Below, one piece after another: positions 23,161 to 34,420 of a stretch of 64,000 nt of DNA (positions within the stretch are counted from its first letter, which is position 1; every line of letters begins with the position of its first letter). Origin of the DNA: Hippophae tibetana. Lineage: Eukaryota > Streptophyta > Magnoliopsida > Rosales > Elaeagnaceae. The position numbers were made by a program, and so were the translations under genes. A model generated the notes under the pieces. That model saw nothing but the letters and a program-made list of their open reading frames with translations, searched no databases and had not been told where the DNA came from. The stretch lies in assembly GCA_037013495.1 (NCBI GenBank), contig CM072805.1:23152669-23216668 (forward strand), given 5' to 3'.

Positions 23161-24040
23161 TCAAATATTGATGATTATGTATGATTGATTAATAAGCCTA
23201 ATTATTTTATGATATTTTGATAATATGTTCTTATGGTTTCTTCTTTATTTTTGTTCTTAAATTGTTAGATCAAATAATTATTTTTGTCATATTATAGTTA
23301 TTTGATTTGATTATTAATCTTTAAAAAAACAATTTTTATTGAACTTATGCTTAATTTTTTGATCTAGAATTTACTAGTTGATTTGATTTAAGTGACATAT
23401 ATTTTGAATCATCTAATTAGGATTATTCATTATTAAATCCATTCTAGAACACACACAGACACTTGTATGTTTTGTGCTAACCATCTTGCAGTTAATTTGG
23501 AAACGTATCTGATTAGGGAGAAACTTATTGGAATGTTGGTATGGAAACTGCTCACGCTAATATTAGAAAATGTGGAAACGGAGCAAGAGCTCGTAAGTAA
23601 AGTACATTGGGGCAGTATCTTAGGGAGGATAGCATAAGATCGAGTTTGTACTTGAACATTTGATTTTCATAGTGGAAAGTTAGATGGTCCGATGGACCGG
23701 TGGGTTTCCTCTTAGATCATAGTTGTGACCTAGATTGTTTCCACCTAAAAATATCGTGTGTTATTATTTTATTTTCGCACTTTATTCTTACACACGATTG
23801 CATGCCTGACCGGTTTGTTTAGGTTATTAGGTTATAAATTCATAAAAATTAAAAATAACCTATTCATCTCCCTCTAAGTTAATTTAAGTCCGTATTTTAT
23901 AAACCTTTAAAATTAAATGATGAAAAAATCACAAATTAACGAGAAAATCCATTGGTATTATTTTCTCTATATACTTGTTTAATTTGTTTGTACTTCACTT
24001 TATAATCATCTATTTTGTGTTTTGCTTAACAAATATAATC

Positions 24041-24154
24041 AACCGTGTTTGTGGAAACTCACACGGTATAATCAAGAAATATGGTCTCATGTGCTACATA
24101 CAATACTTCCGCAACAATGCTAAGGAAATTGGTTTCATCAAGGTCATTTTTTGA
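24041..24154 (+). pseudogene. RPS29: Cytosolic ribosomal protein S29 (uS14) exon fragment
   Basis: The frame reads [16 protein letters not shown] then [16 protein letters not shown], matching the C-terminal two thirds of small-subunit protein S29, a 56-residue zinc-binding protein of the 40S subunit. The intact family ends with KYR; here the frame runs two or three residues differently to a stop at 24152-24154. The first Cys of the CxxC pair reads Asn (NRVC) and the last zinc ligand reads Tyr (QY for QC), so the zinc site is destroyed. The N-terminal exon is absent upstream. It is a decayed fragment, not a functional gene. Confidence 0.8.
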
Positions 24155-24533
24155 TCCATTTGAAGTTCATCTTTAGCATATTAATTTTGTTTCTTTCAAT
24201 CTAACCATGTAATAAAACTACTCAGTTTTGCTTTATGTTACTCCAATTATTTCTTTGTCTATATGCATCCATGACGTTTGTTTATCACTTTATTGTTTTA
24301 GCTTTTGACAATGATAATTAGATTTCCTAATGACTTTGAAAGTGATTTCAATAGTTCTTAAGTATTTACAGTACATTCTGGTGAAGAGTTTAGTGGATGA
24401 AAACATATTAGTTCACCTGTTGCCATTGAAATTTGGGGGAAAAAATTCAAACTATGTTGTGGTAATGTATTAGTATTGCTGCCACGCACTACATCAGCTT
24501 GGCTTTTCAATGTGGTGTGACTCTATTTTCAAG

Positions 24534-24600
24534 CTCCTGAAGGAAAATCAACTATCAGGTTACTTGCCCGAGGGGCTTGGTTATCTTCCAAATTTACGAT
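24534..24600 (+). pseudogene. Leucine-rich repeat exon fragment of a receptor-like kinase
   Basis: The frame reads ENQLSGYLPEGLGYLPNL, one canonical plant extracellular LRR (LxGxLPxxLGxLxNL), preceded by an acceptor-like ttttcaag. LRR receptor kinases of subfamily VIII-1 carry single-LRR exons of about this length. No kinase domain, signal peptide or further LRRs are found around it, so this is a single stray exon. Confidence 0.6.
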
Positions 24601-25639
24601 GTTTTATTTATGTTGTGGTAGACCTTCACCTGCCATTGACTCTTTCTACAGAAATCAAAGCTTTTACTTATTCCTGTTGTTGAAGTTGATCCTCCTAGTT
24701 GTTGATTTAATCCATCGTCTGAAAGTCATCAAGTAAGTCTCTTCAGATCCGATGTTTATATATTTTTTAGTGGGATTTCATTGGTCACGTGCAGCTTAAA
24801 GTTGCTCATCCTTTGCCACTCTAGGATGTCTTAGCGTATGTTGTAGTAGAAGAAATGCAGAAATTCTACAAAAAGGACCTAAATTTTTCTTAGGGTGGAT
24901 CAGTGCCAGATGAAGATGGGCCTGCTTCTCACTGGTGTGGGTGATAAGGTATTATCTCATGTAGTTAAGACAAAATTTTTGAACTATATTAGTTAGGGTT
25001 TCCCTGTGTTTCATAATTATAATGAATTGTATACCATACTTCTAAAATATTCCAATACTAAACTTTAGAGCTGGAAGTACTATCATTTTAATATTTTTGC
25101 TCTCATGAGATAACATTTACACCATAGTTTTACTTATGCTTTGTGTTGAAATGATGCTAGGTTATGCGTCTTTGGTCATTACAAAGTTATAAATGTGTTG
25201 AAGAGTATTTTGTTCCAAACAACGTACCCTTACTTGACTTTGATTTTGATGAGAGCAAGGTAACCCAAACACATTTATTTGACAATTACAGTTGTGTATT
25301 TTCGTGACATTCGACCTTGCACTACTCACGTATTGTACAAAAAGTTAATTTTGCTTATTAAATAGGATATATCACAATTTATAACATTGCTCCACATAAT
25401 GAATTTACACCAGTGGACCATTGTGTTCAACACCTCCCATATATGGATGTCAAGCGAAGAGCTCGACATCATGTGTAAGGATATCAATTCTATTCTTGTC
25501 ATGAGTAGGTTCTTTTTTCAAATTCAATGTGTCATTTGCCTTTTACTCTTCCACCTCAGTTGAAGAACTGAATTAAAAGAGTAGAAGGATTGATGTTTGA
25601 GCATAAGAAATGACCTACTGCTTTACCTTTGTTGAGCCT

Positions 25640-25775
25640 AAGCTTTGAGACTTTAGATCAAGTCTTGAGACATCAACACGAGCCTTGATACGTCAGCTTA
25701 AGCCTTGATACATCATCTCGAGCCTTGAGACGTTAGACTGAGCCTTGAGACGTCATCCCGAGCCATAGGGTGATC
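25640..25775. repeat. Short tandem repeats of an agccttgagacgtca word
   Basis: About five degenerate copies of a roughly 22-24-bp unit (consensus gagccttgagacgtcatc) lie in a row between 25640 and 25765. No coding sense is evident. Confidence 0.75.
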
Positions 25776-26540
25776 GACCTCAAGTTGTAAGTGTATTTTG
25801 CTTTACTCTTATACCCTTTTGACACACTGTGACATGTACGCCTTATGTAACCGACACTTGTACATGTAAAACTCTATATATACATAGATTTTCTAAGAGA
25901 TTCACACATTTCATCAATTGTTCTAACTTCTCTTTAGTTTCTCTATCTGCAAATCGGATCAATTTTAACACATATATATGTTATTATTATCTTGGTTCTT
26001 ATATTGATAATTTTACCAAGAAGAAAGCTGTAAAGATGAACTAAAAAAAATAAAAAAATTACATGATAAAGGATTAGAGTATATTAGGGAAATGATTAAA
26101 GAGACATTTTTCATAAGTTTCTTTAGGAAAAGTATTCCTCCCTCCTCCTTTTTCCAATTTTCCATAAGTTGTTATCGGTATATATGCTTGGGTTTACAAT
26201 ATACAATATATAAAGCCTGGGATAGTAGTAGAACTTACTTTTTTCCTGTCACTTGACATTTTTAAAATGTATTTAAACATTTGGAACTCTAGTTAAGTAC
26301 TTCACTTCAAAACTTATCGTGCATTCTTTACTCCTTAGTTTTGATATCATGCTTGTCAGATAGTATTTGATAATCTTGTTAATTCTGTATGTTAATAACT
26401 GAGTTTAAATGTACTCTATAAGTTACTACTTCATTGTCTCCTCTTATTTGGGTTGAGATCTTTAGAAAACATGAAGACTTTTATATTTTTTTTTTGAAGG
26501 TTGTACTTTTCAATTCATTAATTTGTTTTATTATATGTTT
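25776..26540. other. Non-coding DNA between the fragment cluster and the antisense Copia
   Basis: No supported genes. It would form the intron of the WD40 fragment, ending at the acceptor tttacag (26538-26544). Confidence 0.45.
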
Positions 26541-26552
26541 ACAGTTATTTAG

Positions 26553-27029
26553 TATTGAGTAAAATTTAAAATACATAATTCTAAATTTACTAATAATATA
26601 TCCAAACAAGTAAACAAATTATTTATATTATACCCACTATAACATCTTTTAAAGACAACTCACAAATTAAAATACAAAAACTTAAAGAGAAAGCTTTCAA
26701 CTCACACTCAAACTAAGAATATAAAAAATTATTTGTTTTTGATGGAATAATTAAACCAAATGCAAGGTAGACTATTTATAGTTTTCACCATGTAATCTAC
26801 ACCACATAAATATAAAACTAAGAAATAATTCTAGTCACACAAATATTATCTACACACTTCTCTTTTCTACATCCTTCAACCACCCTATTTATTCATCCTT
26901 CCACTACTCCATTTATTTCTCTACATCTTTCAATCATTCCATTTATTTTCCTACATCTTTCAACCACTCCATTTATTTTCCTACATCCTTCAGCCACTTC
27001 ATTTATTATATTGGTGTTGATTTTCAACA
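26553..27029 (-). repeat. 3' LTR of the antisense Copia
   Basis: About 477 bp with a minus-strand TATA box (ctataaatagt, + positions near 26771-26782) and about five units of a 28-bp tandem repeat between 26865 and 27005. Confidence 0.8.
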
Positions 27030-30000
27030 CTCTCCCTCAAGAACAACTCTCACTATTTTTATTATGTCAAGTTGACGGTGAAACATTTCGAACTTACCAA
27101 CGCTTAAGCTTTTTGTGAACAAGTCCACAACTTGATCATCTGTCTTGATTTGCCTCATATCAATTTCTTCATGCAGAACCTTTTCTCTGATAAAGTGATA
27201 GTGCACTTCAACATGCTTAGTTCTTGCATGAAAGACCAGATTCTCTGCCAAACGAATTGCCGATTTATTGTCACAATAAAATGGTACTGCATAATCTACT
27301 AGTTAATGTAGATTATTCATTAGTTGTATCAACCATTTACACTCTTGAGCTACCATTGTCGTTGCTCGATACTCAGCTTCATTGGTTGATAATGATACTG
27401 TTGGTTGTCTCTTACTACACCAAGAAATTATTCCGGAACTCAGCTTAAACACATACCTAGTTGTTGATCTCATGGTGTCATGATCTCCTACATAGTCTGC
27501 ATCGCAATAACCAACTAACTTGCAGTCTCCACATTTCTTGTACAAAAGACCATAGTCAATTGAAGTCTTCACATATCTCAGTATTCGTCGATCTGCATCC
27601 AAATGAGGCTTCTTTAGATTTTGTATGTACCGACTCATCATACTAACTGCGTAAGAAATATCAGGGTGAGTCAAAGTTAAGTAGACCAGATTTCCTATCA
27701 ATTGTCAATACATCATTGCATCTTCCAAATCTTTCCCTTCACATGTACACATTTTAGAATTTGGTTCCATCGGCGTCAAAATTGGCTTGCATTCGAACAT
27801 TACGAACCCGTTTAACAAATCTTTGGAATATTTTTGTTGACAAAGAAATATTCCTTCTTGTGTGCGATCAACCTCTAAACCAAGGAAGTGCTTGAGCTGG
27901 CCAAGTTCCTTCATCTGGAAACAGATTGAAAAATTCCCCTTCGTCCGAAGAATTTTTGCCTCATCATCACTGGTTATGATTAAGTCATCCACATACACTA
28001 GCATAATAGCTAGCTTTCCTTTATTGGCTTTGACAAACAAGCTATAATTTACAGGTGTTGTTGAATAACCACTTTGTGTTAGGAATTTAGCAATCTTACC
28101 ATACTATACCCTGAGTGCTTGTTTCAATCCGTAGAGTGCTTTCCGCAGCTTACACATATATTCAGGATGATCTTGGCTCTGAAAACCTATTGATTGGATC
28201 ATGTAGATCTCTCGATCCAGCTCTCCATGAAGAAAAACATTCTTTACATCCATCTGCCACAACTTCCAATCTTTGTTGCCTACAAGTGCAAGTAGGACTC
28301 GAATAGTTGTAAGTTTCACCACTGGACTAAACGTTTCATCATAGTCTAGTCCATAATGTTGAGAGAAACCACGAGCTACCAATTGTATCTTGTACCTCTC
28401 GATTGAACCATTTGGACGACGTTTTATCTTATAAACCCACTTGCAGGATATAGGTTTCACATCTCTTGGCTTTCGCACCAGATCCCAAGTTTGATTTTGC
28501 TGAAGCGTATCGATCTCTTCTTTCATAGCTGTCATCCACTCAAATCTTTGTGATGCTTATTCAAACGTCTCAGGTTCTATTGCTTCTTCAATTATGGCTG
28601 CATTGACATATTTGGGATTTGGCCTTCGTGTTCTTGTTGACATACAGAGTTGATTCTTCCATTTCAGTATGCCCACCTTCTTCATTTAGTTGATATATGA
28701 TAGTTTTCTAAGGATTATAATTTACTCTTTGTTTGGCACCATTATCGTTTGGATCTTTGGATTCATCTAAACTTTGTTGGAATTGAATAGTATGCTCCTC
28801 TATCTTTTGTTGCAATTTATCTCCAAATTCTCTTGAGTCTGGCAATGCTTCCTTCTTTGAGGACCACCGAGAAGATGCTTGATCGAACACTACACTCGTG
28901 AAGAGTAGCATCTTCCACTCGTTGGATCACAACATTTCCATCCTTTTCTCTGGCTGTCGTATCCCACAAAAATACATCTAATAGCTTTCTTGTCAAATTT
29001 GCTTCGTAAATGATCAAGAAAAAATACATAACATACACAGCCAAATACTCGAAAGTAGCTAACTATAGGTTTCATGTTCCACAGTTTCTCAAAGGGTGAA
29101 ACAAATTCTAACCTTGGTTGAGGAAGTTTGTTGATCACAAAGGCTACAGTCCTCATCGCTTCAGCCCAAAACCTCCAAGATACATTCTTTTCATGTAGCA
29201 TACTCCAACAAATTTCTACAAGATGTCGGTTCTTTCTCTCTGCTACACCATTTTGTTGTGGCGTGTTGTCACAAGTGTACTGATGACGTATTTGACATTC
29301 CCTTAGGTATTGAGAGAACTCGCCTGAGTTATATTCTCTGCCGTTATTTATGCACAAACAACGGATCTTCTTTCCAACTTCTTCTTCAGTTGACTCTCTA
29401 AACTCTTTAAACTTTGAGAATACCTCAGATTTTTATTTCATTAAGAAAACCCACACATACCTTGAGAATTCATCAATGAATGTCACCATGTATCGCATAC
29501 CACCAATTGATGGTTGCTTAATATGACCGAATACATCATAGTGAACTAACTCCAATTGTTCTTTTGCTTTAAACTTTGATTCATTATATGGCAATTAGTA
29601 AGTTTTACCATATTGACATCCTACACAGATCGTGTCTGTTTGCACGTTTAGTTGAGGAAGTCCTTTAAACATCGACTTCTTCACCATCACACTTAGCTTG
29701 GAATAGCTAACGTGACATAACTGCATATGCCATAGATCTGTGTTGTCTTATTTTAAGAACATTAAATCGTGCAAGTATACACGGTCACAAGTAATAATAT
29801 GATAAGTAAATTATCATTCCCATAGAGAATTGTTACCAACTTTCGTTAATTACTAAAATTATTTAAACCCGATTTTATCCAAACAATCAATAATTTGATG
29901 CAGTTTGACTTAACTAATAATTTTTTTTCCTTTTTAATAGTTTTTATGAAAATTCTAGAATTGCAGTTTACCCAAATTAATTCACTTGAATATTTTATTC

Positions 30001-33000
30001 TCTCTTGATTTATGTTCTCATGTTTTAAGTTGTTAACCAAGAACTCCTAATTTATCCATATATCTCTTTCAAGCTCCATACAGACACATGTAGTTAAAAT
30101 GATTCACTATATTCCTATGAGAATTAAATTCAACCAGATTTATTAAGTTTTGAGTTCTCAAATAGGTACACATACAATAAAAGTATATTTCTATCCCTTA
30201 TGTATATACGTTATTTTATCAAGAGCAACACACAAAAATTCCTTTTTCAAGTTTATTTAAGTGTCACATATCAGTTAACTAATCTTCCGATAATTAAAAG
30301 CATTAAACACAGATAAAATAAACAACTTAAAACAGTTCCATAAATCATTCAAAAATAATTAATTTGAGTTTCATAATTTACGCTACACTACAATCCTAGA
30401 ACAAATAAATTAGTTCATAGCAGAAATTAAAATTACAACACCACAAAAATAAAAAATTGTAGAGAAACAAAAATTAAAAGTAAATAGGTTAGGAGAAACT
30501 CTTTCACGATTGTAATTTCCCTAAGATAATACAACACAAAATGTCAAAAATAAAACGTTCTGTGTATTAAACCAAACACGTAGAGAGGAAAAATGAAAAA
30601 TGCTCAAGAGAGAAAGAAAAAAAAACAAGAACTGCGAGCTGAAAAAAATGAAAGAAAACTGAAACTAAAAACCTCTCTAAATGATTTTCGCGTACAAAAT
30701 ATATCCCCACTTTCCAATTATTCCTTTTTTATTATTTTTTTATCAGTGGGGGACAAAAATGAATGAGGGAACTAAAATAACAACACGCGTGAAAACCATT
30801 CTACGCATTTATGATTTTTTTCTTTTTACGCACGCCACATGTCGCCATGTGATTGGCTGTGAGAAATACAGAGACACGTGGCAGATTTTCATTGGATGGG
30901 CAGGCCGGGCACATGGAGAACCGATGGACCGCAACGCACGATATTTCCTCGCGCTGGAACGTGTTTAACGGTTGGAAGTGGGCATCGTTTCTGCGTTTTT
31001 ATTTTACCAAATACATGCCACGTGCCGTCATGTTATTGGCTGGAATATTTAGGAGACACGTGGCTGCTTATTTTTCATTGAAACGCGAGGGTGCACGCTG
31101 CTTGGATGAACCGTATCGTACGACATTTGTAGACGAGTGGCTCGGTGCATGACAGCTTGGTTCCACGTGCTTCAATCTCGACTGTCCAACTGATCCAACG
31201 GTGAGCGATGTGCCTCGGGGAAATTCTGCGCAGCCGACATGTGGGTCCCACCCTGCACGCCAGTCTGCGCGACCAATGGGCCCTACCTGTGCCGAGCTGC
31301 GCGCTTCAGGAATTCTGGCCCACTCGCTTTTGTTGCGGCTGTATTTCATGCGCCCAATCTTGACCGTTGATGGGATGATCGAGCGGTGTGTTATGGGCGT
31401 TGTGAATGTCGCGAGTGGCTCTTCTCCTATGCAGAAATTCAACTTTTTATTAATTGTATTTTGACCCACAAATTTAATTCAAATTAATTTCTACACTTTC
31501 TTTAATTACAGTTAAGCCATTTTTCTAATTTAAATTAAATTTTTTTAAACTTTTAATAATTAAAATTAAGCCCGATTTTAATTTAAATTATATTTTTGAT
31601 TTTTATAAATCGCAATTAAGAGCTCTATTATTTGAAATTATATTTGTGGACATAAATTAGCAATTAAGTACGGTTTTAATTCAAATTATTTAATTTTATT
31701 AAAAATGTATTTCTTAAAACATAAAAGGTAAATATTTAATTATTTTACTAAAATTAACCAAAAATGTCAAGAAATAGCAATTGTAATTAATAAAATAGAT
31801 GAAAATAACTATATAAAATACAGTTATCAATCTGCTGTCTCATTTCTTCTTGTCTTGTCTACACATGCAGATTCTGCTGACATCACGTAGACTGATTCCA
31901 ATCGTTGCCCCTCCATTGTCGATGTTTCTAAGATTTTGAGATCACGATACACGTTCATATCTCGGGGACCGAACAAGACATAGTGGCCTGATGATGTTAA
32001 TTGAGCCACATATAGCAAATTTTTCTTCATTCCTAGGACATGATAAACATCTTGAAGTGGTACGTGGTTAATACTATATTGAGGCGTAACTATCGTCTTA
32101 CCGATGTGGGCTATCGGTAACCTTGAGTTGTCAGTTGTCAGTTGTCACCACTACACGACCTCCCTTGTACTCAGACATGCTTTCCAACTTCTGTTTATCA
32201 CCTGTCATGTGATTTGAGCAACCCGAATCTACGATCCAATCATTCTTGTAGTCAATCTGTTTTGGTGTTATTACCGTAAGAGCTAATTCTGCTTCCTCTA
32301 TAGCAAATAATGTTTTGGCATCCTAACCATCTTCGCTATGCTCCTTAGAACTGGAAGTAGCTATATTACTTTCAACATGATTTTTCTTACTTCAACAATC
32401 TTTTGCTATGTGACCCATCTTTCCGAAGTTGTAACATTCACCATCAAATTTTTTATTGTTATTGCGGTTCTTCCAAGCTCCCTCGGACGAAAGCCTCAAT
32501 TTCCTTGAGGAATTTTTCCTTTGTCACCATCATTTTTATATCCATTTCCATTGTACCGCTTGAAAATGCCTTTGCTTTTGCTAGTGTAGAGCGCTTCTTC
32601 TTCACCCTTCAGTGAGACTCCTCCCATTTTCTTAGCCATAGCTTCTTGACCCACCAGTAAATTCTCAAACTCAACAAGAGATGGTTGTGTAGGCCATCCT
32701 TGTATAGCGGTAACAAACCCTCGATATTCGGGTCTTAAACCATGAATAATTATTCTATTTATCCTTGTTTCCCCAATAGGAGCTTTTAGATCTAACTCTG
32801 AAATTTCACGGCATAACGACTTTACCTTGTGAAAGTATTGGGAAATTGTCATGTCGTGTTGTGCCATCGATAGCAACTCGTTCTCCATAATTTGAAATCT
32901 TGTATCATTCTTCTTTAAAAAGAGTGTAACAAGAGTGTCACACGCTTCTTTTGGTGTTTTTGCATCCCGAATGTGTTCCAACATTTCTTCTTCAACTGTG

Positions 33001-33140
33001 GTCTTCAAAGCAAACATCGTTTTGCCTGCTTTAATTTTCCACTTCCGTAAGATGTCGTTTGCATCTTCCACTTTTGGTTGTGTAACTTCATCACCACCAA
33101 CAACCTCCCACAAGTCTTGACCTTGTAGGTAAGACTCCAT
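27024..33140 (-). pseudogene. Decayed Copia gag-pol
   Basis: Read on the minus strand: gag with DUF4219/UBN2 text (33140-32496), zinc knuckle (CYNFGKMGHIAKDC near 32395-32440), protease ([10 protein letters not shown] near 32210-32240), pre-integrase ([11 protein letters not shown], then interrupted by the solo LTR, then LWHMQLCH near 29720), integrase ([20 protein letters not shown] near 29260), reverse transcriptase (QMDVKNVFLHGELD near 28230; VYVDDLI near 27990) and RNase H (DADYVGD near 27500; DLFTKSL near 27110). Many stops and frameshifts break it, for example at 29430 and 28110. It is non-functional. Confidence 0.88.
29741..31829 (-). mobile_element. Solo LTR (about 2.1 kb, family L), copy A
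   Basis: On the minus strand it starts TGATAACTG (ending at + 31829) and ends aagacaaca (+ 29741), flanked by the 5-bp duplication atctg at 29736-29740 and 31830-31834. Removing it rejoins the Copia text ETAD to LWHMQLCH exactly. The interior has no protein-like frame. A GC-richer block (30790-31430) contains at least four CACGTG boxes (30875, 31019, 31057, 31164) and two tandem units anchored 182 bp apart. TG...CA ends, a 5-bp duplication and the lack of coding identify a solo LTR or a short non-coding LTR element; a second copy lies at 45847-47984. Confidence 0.85.
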
Positions 33141-33274
33141 ACATGTTGCTCATATGTTATAGTTTTTCTTGTTGAGCTTCTTGATTCCTCCAACTACTTG
33201 AAGATCACCCATCGTGTCGGTAAGACTTAGACTATACCGAACAAGCTTGACTAATAAACTTACAAAGTACCAAA

Positions 33275-33489
33275 CTCTTCATGACTCTTCATCCTTCAAC
33301 TAGTCCATTTATTTCTCTATATCTTTCAACCACTCCATTTATTTTCCTACATATATCTTTCAACCACTCCATTTATTTTCCTACATCCTTCAACCACTCC
33401 ATTTATTTTCATACATCTTTCAACCACTCCATTTATTTTCCTACATTCTTCAACCACTTCATTTATTATATTGGTGTTGATTTTCAACA
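33275..33489 (-). repeat. Shortened 5' LTR of the antisense Copia
   Basis: Shares with the 3' LTR the terminal TGTTGAAAATCAACACC text and the 28-bp units (about six here), but lacks the TATA box and inner half. It passes into leader and gag near 33270. Confidence 0.75.
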
Positions 33490-33576
33490 TTTAGATCTGA
33501 AGGTTATGGTTGGATGTGAAGATAGAACAACTCGTGTATTTGACATGTACAATAGGAAGTGTTCTCGAATAATTAG

Positions 33577-34420
33577 GTAAGTAACATACTTATTTCTTCA
33601 CCTTTGTCATATTTTTAATGGTGTAAGCCCTTCTAGATATTTGTGTCTTCTTATCCATGTCTGAACAATATATTTTTCTACTCTATTAGGATAAGTAAAT
33701 AAAAACTTATCTGACTGAATATCTGATTTTTGAGAGGAAGTCTTTTATCTTTTATTTATCTCAATGTTCGTATGATTGCTTGATGGAGGTTCTGCTATAA
33801 ATTGAGGTAATTATTATGGAAGTAGACTTCATGTGTCATTATTTGTTGAGACTTCATGTGCTATAAATTTACTATAGAGCTTAAATCTTGAATTTATGGA
33901 TATACCTCAATCATATGGAACATGGGATCTGTGGTAAAGACCTGCTGATGATAGAAAAGGATTTCAAGATGATGAGGAAAGAGAATTTTTGGGCAATAAA
34001 GACACAATCCTAGCATATGAAAATGTAGTAGTAGCTTCACTTGCAAAGGCAAGCTTAACAGCAACATCAAAGAGATGCATCTCAGGTTTTTAGTGGCACT
34101 TCGAGTGGCCTTGTTAGCAATGACTCAGGAAATTATGAATAATTTGATTAGTATTAATATTAATAAATTTTTTGTATGTATTTTATTATTTTGGGACACT
34201 TTAATTAGTTAGCTATAGTAAAACTTTATTATGTTTTAGTGCATATAAAAACTTTTAAATGTAATTTCACCATTAATTTTAATATAACGATTCTTAATTT
34301 TTTCAATTTATCAATTTATTTTAATTTATATTGAAAAATGAGATTAAATGGTATGTCTATGAGCTCGATTTTTTATGAAACTAAGTTCATAAGTAACAGT
34401 CTATTATGTTTCTCACTTAA
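33577..34420. other. Non-coding and unidentified fragment DNA
   Basis: A protein-like stretch at about 33960-34080 (DDEEREFLGNKDTILAYENV) is not recognised and ends in stops. It may be another captured exon. The rest is AT-rich. Confidence 0.35.

Larger units (their letters stand above)
26553..33489 (-). mobile_element. Copia LTR retrotransposon, antisense, inserted in the WD40 exon
   Basis: The target duplication tttag is found at 26548-26552 and 33490-33494. On the minus strand the element starts TGTTGAAAATC (33489) and ends caata (26553), a one-base decay of caaca. The polypurine tract (minus strand ttgagggagag) lies at 27030-27040. The 3' LTR is 26553-27029; the 5' LTR at about 33275-33489 retains only its outer part. 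Both LTRs carry tandem copies of a roughly 28-bp unit (on + ccactccatttattttccta). The interior is about 6.2 kb and contains a 2.1-kb solo LTR. Confidence 0.92.
24894..33576 (+). pseudogene. F-box/WD40-repeat protein fragment, one exon split by a Copia
   Basis: Three exon pieces with plant splice borders are seen: 24894-24948 (QMKMGLLLTGVGDK, donor gtatta), 25161-25259 (VMRLWSLQSYKCVEEYF through DFDFDESK, acceptor tgctag, donor gtaacc), and an exon beginning at 26545 (acceptor tttacag) that is interrupted at 26552 and resumes at 33495, ending at 33576 (GCEDRTTRVFDMYNRKCSRI). VMRLWS and TRVFDMYNRKC are WD40 strand motifs; the text resembles the Arabidopsis F-box/WD40 protein At3g52030 as I remember it. 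The F-box exon, an intermediate exon and the remaining WD repeats are missing, so it was a fragment even before the insertion. Confidence 0.6.

Noticed and set aside
26865..27005. CRISPR-like array of 28-bp repeats (also at 33290-33475)
   Set aside because: Repeats are directly adjacent with no unique spacers and lie in LTRs of a plant retrotransposon.
30681..31469. Several 60-130-codon frames in a GC-richer block
   Set aside because: They lie within solo LTR copy A. Higher GC lowers stop frequency; the frames are not shared with copy B at the protein level.
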